64,000 nucleotides of DNA, taken from positions 109,067,278-109,131,277 of the forward strand of contig JAUPFV010000003.1 in NCBI GenBank assembly GCA_036936605.1. The letters are read 5' to 3'. How positions within the stretch are numbered: position 1 is the first letter of the stretch; every line of letters starts with the position of its first letter. Source of the DNA: Limnanthes douglasii subsp. nivea. Lineage: Eukaryota; Streptophyta; Magnoliopsida; Brassicales; Limnanthaceae. Positions 20,836-32,039 of this stretch are shown here, piece after piece. The position numbers were made by a program, and so were the translations under genes. The notes beneath the pieces were generated by a model, which had not been told where the DNA came from, ran no database searches, and was given only the letters and a program-made list of their open reading frames with translations.

Positions 20836-22195
20836 ATGGAGACGACAAGCAAAAGCTCCTTCAGTTACCCGATGTTGAGCAAAACCAACTACACTGCATG
20901 GGCTCTCAAAATGACGGTATTCATGCAAGCCCACGGAGTGTGGGAGGCAATCGAACCCAAGGACCCTAATGCTCCTGTTGAAGACAAGGTCGACAAAAAG
21001 GCACTCGATGTTATTTACCAGGGAGTTCCAGAAGATGTCCTGATGTCACTTGCAGAAAAGAAGACGGCCAAGGATGCGTGGAAGGCTGTCAAAACCATGT
21101 ACCTGGGAGCAGACAAGGTAAAAGCAGCTAGAGCCCAGACCCTCAAGAGCGAATTCGAAGCTCTAAGCATGAAAGACGATGAGCCATTAGACGAATTCTA
21201 TCTGAAGCTGAACAGCCTGGTTACCAATATTCGAGTGTTGGGAGAGAAAGTGGAAGAGACATATGTGGTTAAGAAACTTCTCAGAGCGGTTCCCACAAAA
21301 TTCTTACAGATTGCATCTGCTATTGAGCAATTCGGAGATCTGAAAGAGATGTCGGTAGAAGAAGTCGTTGGTTCTTTGAAAGCCCACGAGGAAAGATTGC
21401 GAGGGACAACGGAGAAACACCAGGGACAATTGCTGCTGACAGAAGATGAGTGGAGGAAAAAAGAAAGCGGCGAGGGGCAGCTTTTGTTGACTCGAGAAGA
21501 ATGGTTAAGGAAAACCAATAGAGAAGGGACTCGAGGTGGAGGAAGTACTCGTGGAGTACGAGACAGAAGTAGAGTGAGGTGCTTTAACTGTCAAGCACTG
21601 GGACACTTTGCTGCGGACTGTCATAAACCAAGGAAGGAGAAAGACATGACGAGAGAAGCAAATCTCTCGAAAATCCAAGAAGATGAGCCAGCCTTGTTGG
21701 TTGTTGAGGTCGGACAAATGGATATCGAATCTATGCTTCTGAAGGAGGATGGAGTGGTTCCAAAGCTACGAACAAACGCAGGTGAACAAAAGGAGTCACA
21801 GGTGTGGTACTTGGATAACGGCGCCAGCAATCACATGACTGGGCAACGTGGAAAATTCAAAAGCTTGGATGAGCGTGTCTCCGGGAAAGTGAAGCTTGGC
21901 GATGGATCGAACGTGTGTATCAAGGGAAAGGGAACAGTGGCGTTCCAGTGCAAGAATGGTGAAGAAAGGATGCTTGAAGAGGTATACTATATCCCAAATC
22001 TCTGTAATAATATTATAAGCTTGGGACAACTTTCTGAGGCAGGGAATAAAGTCGTACTTGATGGGGATTATTTGTGGATTCGCGAGGCGAGTGGAAGACT
22101 ATTGATGAAGGTGAAAAGACAGAGAATCGACTATATAAGATCAGTCTTGAAGAAAGTAGAGCAACATGTTTGTTTAACAAGGTCGAAGAAGATCT
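20836..22195 (+). pseudogene. Copia gag-protease fused to captured sequence
   Basis: A long open frame from 20836. Residues 1-180 match copia gag (UBN2-like: NYTAWALKMTVFMQ; GVPEDVLMSLAEKKTAKDAW; LDEFYLKLNSLV). Residues 249-262 are a CCHC knuckle (C249, C252, H257, C262). WYLDNGASNHMTG at 324-336 is the protease site with Asn where Ser is usual (D327-N-G-A). VYYIPNLCNNIISLGQL and GRLLMKVKR lead into the pre-integrase segment. One frameshift follows KVKRQ. In the next frame NRLYKISLEESRATCL continues copia to about 22195, where it stops short of the LWH..LGH zinc site and joins hnRNP-like sequence. The repeated GQLLLT.[ED]EW unit (197-224) is an internal duplication. Confidence 0.88.
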
Positions 22196-22709
22196 TGATG
22201 ATGTCGAGGTGAAAGGGATTGGATCCTCTAAAAAAGAGGATGGCTTAAATGATACCTCCATGGAGGAATATGGAAAAGATGAGAGACTCGATTTAGATGA
22301 TAATGATCCTGAATATGAACCCGAAGAATATGGTGGAGAGGATTATGATGAGAAGGACACGGAGAAAGATGATTTGCATCAAAGGGAAGATGAAGATTAT
22401 GAGGAAGTAGATGAAGAAGGAGATGACCAAGCACAGGACGAGACAGCTGATATACCAGAGGAACTGGACAGCGAAGGAGATGATGAGCATGGAGGCGAGG
22501 AACAGAGGCATGAAGCTATAGTTGAAGCAGAAGAAGATGACCACCATGAAGTTGTTGAAGAGAGGCGCAAGCGCAAAGAGTTTGAAATATTTGTTGGGGG
22601 TTTGGACAAGGATGCAACCGAGGAAGACCTTAGGGAAGTCTTTAGCAAGGTGGGCCAGGTCACTGAAGTTAGGTTGATGATAAACCCTCAGACAAAGAAG
22701 AAAAAAGGT
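22196..22709 (+). pseudogene. Captured fragment of a plant hnRNP/RRM gene
   Basis: In the frame opened at 22074, an Asp/Glu-rich stretch of about 120 residues is followed by RRKRKEFEIFVGGLDKDATE and EDLREVFSKVGQVTEVRLM. This is the start of the first RRM of plant hnRNP Q/R-like proteins (Arabidopsis AT2G44710-type, recalled from family knowledge). RNP2 (IFVGGL) is present. The fragment ends at NPQTKKKKG, before RNP1 (normally KGFAFLRF), likely at an exon edge. It is joined in frame to the copia pre-integrase remnant upstream and to unrelated sequence downstream. Intact relatives are nuclear RNA-binding proteins; this piece alone would not bind RNA. Confidence 0.8.
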
Positions 22710-22768
22710 TTACATCCAGCACAAGAACATTTGTGGTATCTCTTATGTATTACCAGTTTCATAGACGA

Positions 22769-24310
22769 CTTTAAGGAAGCAACGGCGGCTTTAATAATAA
22801 TTCAAGAAAAAGTACAGCATAAAGTTGAGATTGCCGGGAGTAACTGTGAAAAGATTGAGCAAGATGTGTTGAAATGGTAAGCTGAGGTGGATAGGGCATT
22901 GAGTGAAATAGAAGTACTTAATAAAGAGATTACTGAAAGGAAAGGTTGTTTCATGTACTCGTTTATGCAAAAAGCTTAAAATCATGACAATAAAAGTTGT
23001 GAAACTTCAAAATGCTTCAAGTAAATGGGTCAAGTCTGAACAAGTGGATCTAGTTGGTCGCCGTATAGATCTTCAACCTATGGAATTTTCTGAAGGAAGT
23101 GGAATCAATTTCTCTCACTCTCGTTCTTCAAAAGAAGCTCTAGATAATATCATATCTTCACTAAAGAGTGAGGAGGTCAACATGATTGGGTTGCATGGGA
23201 TGGGAGGAGTGGGAAAGACTGCATTGGTCCAACACATTGGCAAAATAGCCAAACAGGATAATCTATTTGCTAAAGTGTTCATGGTTGTCTTCTCCTCGAA
23301 ACCAGATATTAAAAGCATTCAAGATAAAATTGCTTCTGAATTGAATTTGAATATCGATGCTGAAAAGAATGAAACAGCCCGAGCAAACAAGTTGCTGGCC
23401 CGGTTGAAAAAAGAAGAAAACATCCTCATTATACTAGATGATCTTTGGAATCCTATTCAATTAAGAGCAGTCGGATTGGAGTGTGATACAAGCCAAAAAT
23501 GGTGCAAGTATATCATGACTACACGTGATTCCCATATATGCCGTATCATGCCATGTCAAAAGGTAGTTCATCTGGATATCATGACTGAACCTGAAGCATG
23601 GGATCTACTTAAAGAAAAGACCGGTCTTGATGATGATGATTCCGCAATCAGAGATACAGCTTCTAGAGTTGCAAAAATGTGCGGTGGTTTACATATTGCA
23701 ATTGAAACACTCGCCGCTGCTTTAAAAGGAAAAGGCAAAATCCACTGGGAAGCTGCTTTAAACAAGTTAAATACATCTAACTTGTTAACCATCGACCACA
23801 TAGATAGAAACAAAAATGCTTATTCGTGCTTTGAGACGAGTTATAATCAGTTGGAATATTATGATCTCAAAGTCTGTTTCTTATTGTGCTCTTTGTATCC
23901 TGAAGATTATGAAATTTCTAAAGAAGATCTTGCTAGATTAGCCGCCACTGAGTTGGGGGGTCATAGTGCAATTGAAGATAAAAGAAAGTCGGTGGAAGCA
24001 TTCATGGGCACACTCATTACCAAATCTTTGTTATTGAAAAGTGGAGGAGAAGGTGAATGTAAGGTGAAGATGCACCCTATGGTCCGTCATTGTGCACTCT
24101 GGATATTATCCAAGCCTGAGAACTTCTTGACAGGAACATACATCGGTGAGTCAAGTGGTTTTCCGACTAATGATGTATTGAATGCATGTACAGCGATTTC
24201 TATTATGAAAATACAAAATAAGGAACTGCCAAGTGAGCTGAATTATCAAAAGCTAAGAGTCTTGTTTGTACGTGGCCAAAATTGGAAATCCATCTCCAGT
24301 GATCTTTTTC
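22769..24310 (+). pseudogene. CC-NB-ARC fragment of a CNL resistance gene
   Basis: The coiled-coil tail (22769-22978) reads KVEIAGSNCEKIEQDVLKW, then a stop (22878), then AEVDRALSEIEVLNKEI. After a frame change the frame from 22984 gives NB-ARC: P-loop GMGGVGKT (residues 72-79), kinase-2 ILIILDDLW (147-155), RNBS-B YIMTTRD (176-182), GLPL-type CGGLHIAI (233-240, His for Pro), RNBS-D CFLLCSLYPEDYEIS (298-312) and MHD-type VKMHPMVRHCALWI (361-374, Pro for Asp). It runs into LPSELNYQKLRVLF and stops before any full LRR array. Intact CNLs are ATP-switch immune receptors of the cytoplasm. This one lacks the sensor domain and a continuous N-terminus. It sits in a copia-derived insertion beside hnRNP sequence, so capture is likely. 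Confidence 0.9.
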
Positions 24311-24474
24311 AAGTTTTGATAAAGCAGCAGAACTTCTGCATCAAGTCAGGATTCACATGGACTTTATGGCAGTCGTCAAGGAATGGGTTACGAAGTCGAG
24401 GTTTGAAAAACATGTTGAGATTAGGGGGGACATAGATGCCAAAAGGCTTTCCCACATGCATATTTTTTTGTTAA
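24311..24474 (+). other. Unidentified exon-like fragment after the NB-ARC
   Basis: In a frame different from the NB-ARC, this reads SFDKAAELLHQVRIHMDF then MAVVKEWVTKSRFEKHVEIR and ends LLKIN-stop. Its composition is that of an ordinary soluble helical protein and it does not resemble an LRR or copia pol. It may be a third captured gene piece. I do not recognise the family. Confidence 0.4.
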
Positions 24475-24529
24475 AAATTAACTAATAGCATTTTGAAGAA
24501 TCTATTGTATCATCTATTTTCAGCTTATC

Positions 24530-25374
24530 TATAGGGGGCCGATGATGTGTAGTCATGCTCAAGTAAATCCTATAGACCATTCGTCTCATCAGGAAAATCA
24601 TGTGGATCATTTGTCAGCTTCTTAATCCTTACTTTATGGTGCTTTATGTTCCATTAATAAGAGTCCTAACTTAAGGGAAGCTATTTATTTGAGTGTTGGT
24701 AGAGAGAAAAAATTAAAGGAGGTATTATTAGAAAGTGAAAAGATTGTGAAGTCTTTATACGGTCAGATATAATCTTACGCTTCTAAATTAAGAGATACAT
24801 CTCTTAAACTTTTACAAGATGAAGATGACACTTTGGCTCTTCGAGCTCAGATTTCATGTAGATAGCACTTGGGCGTATCTATGTAAAATAGTTGCAGAGA
24901 CAACAGTTGACACTAATGTTGTTACATCAACTTTAGAATATATTTGCGCCACTGGTTGGATTATATATTGGCCAGGTAACCACTGTATTGAGGGTGCTTG
25001 TTGTTGAGGGTAAAGCCCGATGTCTTAATTTTGAGAAGTATAAGTCTCTTTTAATTTCTTATACCGATGAAAATGTTATGAGGCACTGTCCAGATTAATA
25101 TTGGAGGTTCATGATCTTCAACATGACATTAATCTTGACTACACCTTGAACAATGTTCCTAAAACGCAATATCCAGAGATTATGATTTGGATCAATAAAT
25201 ATCCTACTTCTATTACTTTGTTGTCAAAATGGACTAATAGTAGGAAAACAGATTTGTGACACAATTGAAAATCTTGAAGATAGAAAATTAGAAAAATGTG
25301 AAGATGGTGAATATGGCGAAGAAAGTGGTGCCAATAGAAAAGCACCTAAAGGGAGTGATGCTTATGTGTGTTGA
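24530..25374 (+). pseudogene. Antisense gene of element C, second part
   Basis: Resumes after the chimeric insertion. Frames read NLREAIYLSVGREKKLKEVL and SKLRDTSLKLLQDEDDTLAL (coiled coil), then HDLQHDINLDYTLNNVPKTQ, and an acidic tail ENLEDRKLEKCEDGEYGEE ending GSDAYVC and stop at 25372. A coiled coil plus a short acidic, Lys/Ser-rich tail is the same C-terminal layout as the antisense genes of A and B. Stops and frame changes are frequent. Confidence 0.5.
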
Positions 25375-26592
25375 TTGTTATGCTCGTTGTGGTAGTATTT
25401 ATACTGTTATTTTGTTACGTCCTAACAATTTTTCTGCATTAGTGCTTATATTGTACTTTTGTATTATCTATTTGTTGTTGTTGTTGTGAAAACATGTTTT
25501 GTAAGACTTTTATTTTATTTTGCGAATACTCTTTTTAAATTATTTTTGATAAGTTTTTGTGTCTATGACACATATTGTATTTTCTATTTCTTCTATTGAT
25601 CGATAAGGTATAGCACGTCGATAATTATTTTATATAACATCATGATTATGTACTTGGGGTTTTCTAGAATTTTCCAAGTATGTTCATGGTACATGACTCC
25701 CTAGTAATGGTTTTCTCTTCTTTGTAAGCAAGGGGCTTGTCGTTACATATTAGTTTTTCATTATCTGTCTTTTTGTTTTTTGTCTTTTCTTAGGATTTTC
25801 TGACACTTTGTCATTTTAATATTGTCCATGTTAGTATTAATGATTATTTAGTCATTCAAAACGTATTCGTTTTTGTATGAATTGTTAATTTTTCTTACGC
25901 TCTTCATTTCTTTCGATGTTTTTTTTTTACTTTAACATTATTTTTTAAGGTATGCCTTAGGTACTTTTCAGGTTTCAATTTGCTTTAGATTTTATATTAT
26001 AACATTATTTTTATTTGCTATATATTGGATCAGATGCGAGCCAATTTTTTGGTAAACAAAGTATTTAATTAATGTTGAATTCTTCGTTCAAATCTTATCG
26101 CGCCACCGCGGGAGGAAAGAGTTTAAACCCATAGTTTTAAATATTTTTACATTAGTAGTATATACAAGCTCATTTAGCCTTTAGGATTAAGAAAATATGT
26201 TGAACAATTTATGTTCCAAAGATGTCATACTTGATTTTTCTCTTCCATTAATGTATGTATTCAATACTTTTTTATTGCCTTCAAACACTAATGGTTCTTT
26301 TTATCATTATGTCTAGCTTTCCAAATATTTTTATTGAACTGGTTCTTAGTGTCATTTGGCATGACCAAATGTCATTTTGTCAAGCTCTTCGGCAATCTTC
26401 TGTTCATTTTTTCTATCAGTTCATTCATACTCACCTCTGTCATTTTCTTCTTCGCTTTGATTTGTCCAGTTTTTTAGATGGAAAAGGCTATGAGTTATTT
26501 TCTCAACCCTCATTTTCACACTATTTTGTATGAAAATATTTCTTTGAGACTTTATCCCATTTCCATTGGCGATAACTTCAGGAGCATCATAC
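25375..26592. other. A/T-rich stretch without a gene
   Basis: T-rich plus strand with no motif recognised. The 92-codon plus frame at 26255-26533 has low-complexity hydrophobic composition and lies opposite the element C pol side; I do not regard it as a gene. Confidence 0.4.
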
Positions 26593-27680
26593 CTACAATA
26601 AATATTTATTCTTAAAAAGGAAATTACCTCTTTTATCGTTGTGTAATATGTTTATTTTCTTTTGGAACATTAGGTTCTCATAAAAAAATAGGCGTTTTCT
26701 TCCTCTCAACTCCTTCAGGAATAGTTGTAAGATATTCTTGCTCCAAATTGTTTCATGTCGTATGTCAATTGTTCTGATATTCTTCGAAAGTTTTATTTTC
26801 ACTTTTATTAGCTCTCTTATGTGCTCAAGTGGTAGGCCATGCATAAAGTAATTATTTTTTGTTGTTTGCATATCTTTCTCCTCCTCTTCTGCTTCAATTA
26901 TTTGTACTCCTTCTACTGATGGTTCACCAACTGGAGAAGTTGATTCACTGTCAATTATCTTTTGTATTTTTTGCACTTTTTTAGTTTTGAGATGCTCAAA
27001 CCTGTGAAGTAAAATATGGTAGCCTCCTTTTGGGTCCGTAAGATTTTGTTGAATAAAGGCCCTTTGGGGGGACAAGTTTTATTTTTTCTCTTGAGTTTTG
27101 ACTACTTCTTCCCCAATTTTGTCTAACGCTCCTTATATTCTCTTAATTACTTTTCACGGTAATAAGCCATTTGTATTGAAATTTTTTCATGATGTTAACT
27201 AATTCTTGGGCTTTTATTCATCTACTAGGTTCGAGTTTGGTATAATAATCATCTATCTCTTTTGATCACTTAGTCATTCTTCCCAAGAATTTAGGATTTT
27301 GTAATACATTTTTTATTCATAATGGAGTCTTTGTGCTATTGAAGTATTTTCTAACCTTTTGTCTCACTTTGCTAGCCACTACCGCCAATACTAGAGCTGA
27401 TTTTACTAATATAGGATTTTTTTTACTAATAAAGATTTACTTAACTTGTACATAAATTTGGTTTCTCTTCTTTCTAGCTAATTAGCTATGTGTTGACTGC
27501 ATAATCTTATCAAATATATGCACATATTGTATATTTTCTATAACTTTGTTAACACCTTCGGTGCTACCTGGAAATATTTTATGCTTATTGTCTTCCTTTT
27601 CTTTTTTACTTTTAGGTAGGATAATATGTATTGTCTTCTTCGGATAATAGGTACATTTAACGCACCCCAAGGCCATAGGG
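26593..27680 (-). pseudogene. Unassigned coding remnant downstream of element C protease
   Basis: Two minus-strand open blocks: 27676-27482 and 27075-26593 (160 codons). The second has an acidic Glu-rich hinge (EPSVEGVQIIEAEEEEKD) and a Lys/Arg-rich C-terminus, with no RT, RNase H or integrase motif visible. By position it should be pol or a spacer of element C. It may belong to the segment between protease and RT, or to another nested element. Not recognised. Confidence 0.35.
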
Positions 27681-28094
27681 TTTTTTTTTGGTAATAACCT
27701 CCATGTAGTTTGAGAGTGGGATCTCTTTTTTTCTCGGTTTGAAATTATTGTTTATGTTCAATTGATTATGTATGACCTCGGGTGGACTCTCTTTTTATCT
27801 AGTATACACCAAACAAACAAATCTATATTGTTTTTAAAAAGTTCAAAATTTCATACCTGAGATCTGTTAGTATCTCCTTATTAATTTTAATTATTTTTTC
27901 TTCCTTCCACTTGTTGAATTAATTAAGGGCCTTCTCTCGGGTAATATTTATCCTTCATGGTGACCTTTTTGTACTCTGATTATTGTGTTTTTAGAGATAG
28001 AGATGTTCCGTAACATTTTATACATGCTTTTTGGTTTTATAGGTATAATAGTCACTTTATCGTTTACGAGGTATCTTAAGCACTAATGTAAGAT

Positions 28095-28430
28095 AGACAC
28101 TACAACATGCATTTGTTCTTGAGATGATTGTCCTAAGATTATATTATATGTGGATGGTGCATCTAGTATTATAAAATATATACGTTACCATTTTGTAGAA
28201 TTCTTATTTTTCCAATGTCAAGTCCAGAGTTATTAAGCTCAGTACTACTTTATTTGCACATGTAAACCTTGTTAGGGCCTTTGAATTTTTATTATAGTTT
28301 GCTCTCCCTTAATTCTTTCATACGTACCCCAGTATAGTTTATTTTACTAGCTACTTGTATCAATCATCACTCGCTTGTTTTCTACGTCGACTAGTTCTAC
28401 GGTGATTAGTACTACATCAGTATAGGGAGA
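28095..28430 (-). pseudogene. Element C protease
   Basis: On the minus strand, DVVLITVELVDVENKRVMID then T-S-S (usually D-T/N-G-S-S) gives the retropepsin active-site region. After broken sequence, DAPSTYNIILGQSSQEQMHV and VVSILH match the YN.ILGR.WL..M.AV.STLH block. One Gly of the active site is replaced and stops intervene. Confidence 0.75.
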
Positions 28431-28789
28431 AGATACTACACTGAGATCATCTTCTTTGAAGGATAAGTCAGGGTACAGATTTATGTATAAGGATGGGGAT
28501 GTTTTTTCTTGACATATTATCTCAATCTCGTCAGCATATCTTTTTTGTACTCTTTTTGTTTAGTCCAGGGTACAAATATCCTTCGATAATTACTCATATT
28601 ATTTGCCTACTTAGATCGTGGTCCAAATATTCTTCATCCTTTGGCTGTTCCACTTCTGTTATGGCATTTTTTATTTAGTGCTTGTTTAGCTTCTTTCGAG
28701 GCTAACATTACAACATCACCTTATTCAATATATGTGCTCCTCGTGGATTGTTTTTTTACAAATTCAGTCAATTTACCTTCTTATAATAT

Positions 28790-30602
28790 AACTTGAACTT
28801 GATCTTATCAAGGCCAACAATATTTGGTGTAGTAACCTATGTCATCGTGTAACTTACAATACTTGTGTTTGTATTTATTTTCCTTTAGTTCAAACAGCTT
28901 CCCAGGTCTATTATATTTTATGGGATCTTTTATTTTCTACTAAAATGTTGTTAATGACTCCGTTAATTCTATAAATAGTCTGCTTTGTGGTCTATCAACT
29001 CTTCTAGCATTTTGTGCATTATAATTACTTTTCAAATTTTATTTTTGGTGATTCGACCTTGATTTGAGTGAAGTAGAAGCGTCATTGGTCCTACGTTCTT
29101 TCTCCTTGGTATTTACTTGTATTATAGTATATATGCTTACTATTAAGGGTCATTCGACCAAATTACCAGTGTTTCCCATCTTTTTTTCTCTAACGAATGC
29201 ATCCAACATTTAATGTTTTCTTCTTCATCATTTCCTCAGACAGGATCCCTTCTTCGACTCCTCGTCTGAAGGCCGCTACAACCACTACATCATGGAAATC
29301 TTGAAACTTTGATTTTGTTTCCATGAACCTTTAAGTGAAGGTTTTTAGACTTTTATAATCTTTTTACTTTCAATAAACTATGTAATATTCATCTCTTTTG
29401 ATCTCATTTGATCCTATGAATTGGTTTTTAAACATCGTTCAAAGCGTCTTATAATTATTTATATAGCCTAGCAGGAGGCTATTGAACCAGTAAATTTTTG
29501 TTCCTCTTAAGGACATGGTAAAGACTCGGAATTTCATACCATAATCATCTCCATAATGAAGCACTTCACTGTTAAATTACTAGATGTGGTGTTTTGGATC
29601 TCTTTGTCCATCGTATGTGGTTATCGTAATGCAGTGGCATAACTCAATATAATATCTTGGGTTCCAGTTGGGACTTGTCATCTGCTTGAGGCTCAGAATA
29701 TTTATAGTGGTCATATATATCATCCATGAATGGGGGTATACTTATTGGAACCATGGCCCTTTCCACTTCGTGCCCTTTGATTTAGGTTTGATCTTCGGTT
29801 GGCCTCCCTGATTGTGTGGAATTGTGTTTGTGTATCATGGTTGATACATTGGGGTACTGTGCATCCATACATACACATTGTATTATTTCTGACAATGGGT
29901 AGGGTATGGTGGATATCTTGGTGGGGCTCCTTTGACGCTTTGGTGCATGCCAAATGGAGTTGTTGGACCTGGATAGTTAAATTGAACAGGGTCTGGATTA
30001 TAGCAAGTTAAGGGCATAAATCCTTGTAGTGGTGGTGTATATCCTCATGTTTTCCTATCTAGGTTTTTGCCATTGGCTTCCTCAACTAATTGGACGATCA
30101 TATCTTCATTTTTTGTTTCCATCCTGTATTATGATCTTCTTATTTCTCTCCTCGATTGGCTAAGCGTTGGGGTTCTGCTATTCTTTTTATTTATGTGGCG
30201 CTTTCGTCGCCACCGATCTTTCGTCAAAGTTATCCATCTCACTTTCATGTACCCTTTTTTCTATATTTGTCGTTTTCACGTTTTTTTCCTTCATACTTGT
30301 TACGCAATGACACTGATATAGTATAATTGCCTTATTCCTCGTCCCTTGCATCCACCGTGCGGATGTGGACTTGACTATATGAGTCTGAGATAGAAGTTGC
30401 TCTTGCAGATGATGAAAATCTCTTGCTTGTTCACTTGTCAATTTGTTGGACCAAACACTCCATCTCAGTTGGTGATGGCAACTCTACTTCCTTCTCACTC
30501 GGTATGACTTCGACTACTGGTGAGTTTGGTTGTTGATTCACATGAAGTTTCATTTCGATCTCCTTGTCGATTGAAATTCGTGTTTTTAACCGCGTTCGAC
30601 AT
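28790..30602 (-). pseudogene. Element C gag
   Basis: Starts ATGTCGAACGCGG at 30602 on the minus strand about 60 bp after the primer site. N-terminal pieces include PVVEVIPSEKEVELPSPTEM. A Pro/Tyr/Gly-rich linker (GFMPL, NYPGPTTPFGMHQSVKG, PRYPPYPT) is typical of plant gypsy gag. The capsid signature is YDGQRDPKHHI then FRVFTMSLRGTKIYWFNSLL, FRRGVEEGILSEEMM. A zinc-finger-like YCKLHDDIGYYTKYC lies at about 28823-28870. Many frame changes. Confidence 0.78.
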
Positions 30603-30661
30603 CTTAGTTTTGGATTATTTTACTCTTTGACGGAAACAAGAATTTTTGAAATCTCACATCC

Positions 30662-30972
30662 GGTGCAAACTGATATCAATAAATTTGGACCTTTAGACTT
30701 AGCCGAAACGAAAGCCGATCTTAGTAAATGAGTTTGTTTTTAAATTTTGTGACGAAAAAGTATAATATAAACGAGTAAAGTAGCGAAAGAATAAAAAAAA
30801 GATCAAAAAGTATGAAATGTTTTTATTAATTGCGGATAGATTTTTTATAGATCATATAACAAAATAGGTATTTTCTTGATATGTCGGGATAGTGGAAGGT
30901 ATTTCTTTAATCACTATTACAAACTATTTGCTTCCAACTAGATTTATTACATCTTTATCATTTTTACAATAA
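30662..30972 (-). repeat. Primer site and 5' LTR of element C
   Basis: Minus-strand TGATATCAGTTTGCACC (30662-30678) resembles TGGTATCAGAGC. The LTR-like repeat follows at 30680-30972 and matches 14178-14490. High divergence between the two copies implies age. Confidence 0.55.
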
Positions 30973-31178
30973 GAAAATATTCATATTTTAACATTAATCA
31001 AAATATTATATTATTAACAAAAATACCAAATCAAATTTATTCATTCAATATTTTATCATAAAAAATTAAGTAGGTAAGTAAATACCACATATATCAATAA
31101 ATTATGATATTATATTAAACACTGAACAAATAATTAAAATTTTATTTATGTTTTAGTAGCTTAAGTTTGTGACAACGT

Positions 31179-31397
31179 TTAGGGAATATAATTATTCCTT
31201 TTGATAAGAAGGGGAAAACTACACTCTTGATCACATGAAGCTTTGTCAGGGTAACATTTATGAGTCTCGCCGAGGGGAGTACAACAGTAGCATGTATGTG
31301 CGCATTGCTTCGGAACACACAAGTCCGGATCACCATTAACACCTACAGAATTCATTGTGGCTAATAAATTTATTTACTGACAGTAACAAAACATTAA
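31179..31397 (-). pseudogene. Cysteine-rich peptide gene, exon 2 with intron stub
   Basis: Minus-strand exon 2, 31342-31179, preceded by an acceptor TTCTGTAG. It encodes 53 residues plus stop with eight Cys spaced C-4-C-3-C-1-CC-8-C-6-C-3-C, exactly as in the intact gene at 59.1 kb, and the same exon length (164 nt). The reading frame is unbroken and the Cys are all kept. The intron matches the 59-kb gene to ACAAAACATT at 31397, then switches abruptly to transposon-associated sequence. Exon 1 is not nearby; the missing half is probably at 56.6 kb. A paralogue of a secreted CRP, disrupted. Confidence 0.82.
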
Positions 31398-32039
31398 TTA
31401 AAATTACAAATATAAACTGGAGTTTTAATCGTCCTCCAAAACTGAAACCAATTCAAGAGAGAGGCAACCATTTAGAAGGGTAAAAAACAGAGGATAGTTT
31501 TCAATAGATTAAAAAGATAATTTTGTTTTAGCAGGGTCATGGACGGTATCTCTATCACGCCGAAGCTCTGGAGAACGGAATCTTCAAACAACTCGATAGC
31601 TCTAAAAAAATTGATGAACTCTATTAACACTACTTTGACTCAAATCCAGAAATTTAGAAGATTCAGATCCAAACAATTGAATAGTCCCAAAGCGATGAGG
31701 GAAGGCGAAGGAAATCTGTATAAAAACTAGACAGTGGGATTTACAGAAAACTTTGAATTCTTTAATAATCAAGAGGATATAAAAGATTTAAGGAGAGTTT
31801 CTGACGTAGCCACATCCATGCTTTCGAGAAATATGATAGCAGTTAGGTGAGCAGACACTTTTCGAGGGTTGTAGACTACTTTCATCTTGCACTTTTATAT
31901 CACTTTAGCCAATCATTCCCCTTCATTGTTTTGAACCCTATTAATGTATTTAATAGCCATTGAGGGATTAATCAAGCTCATGCAACACTTCAACACATTC
32001 TCAAGCGGCTTGAAGTATTTTTTTAGTACCTAGCATACT

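Larger units (their letters stand above)
14178..30975 (-). mobile_element. Old gypsy element C, with nested insertions
   Basis: Two similar but diverged direct repeats of about 300 bp, 14178-14490 and 30680-30972, share for example AAAGTATAAT.TA.ACGAGTAAAG and, further on, TTACAAAATA / TAACAAAATA. The right copy sits beside a degenerate iMet-like primer site and a minus-strand gag start, so it is the 5' LTR of a minus-strand element. Inside, from right to left, are gag, protease, unrecognised pol remnants and a plus-strand (antisense) gene. Later insertions inflate it to about 16.8 kb: a TRIM at 14.7, a mini gypsy derivative at 16.4 and the copia chimera at 19.8-24.5. The exact edges and target duplication could not be fixed. 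Confidence 0.6.

Noticed and set aside
22228..22663. Hydrophobic or His/Ser-rich minus-strand proteins
   Set aside because: Shadows of the Glu/Asp-rich hnRNP coding stretch on the plus strand.
22984..24435. Functional CNL disease-resistance gene
   Set aside because: The CC part is out of frame with stops, motifs GLPL and MHD are altered, the LRR is absent, and it sits in a copia-derived insertion with hnRNP sequence.
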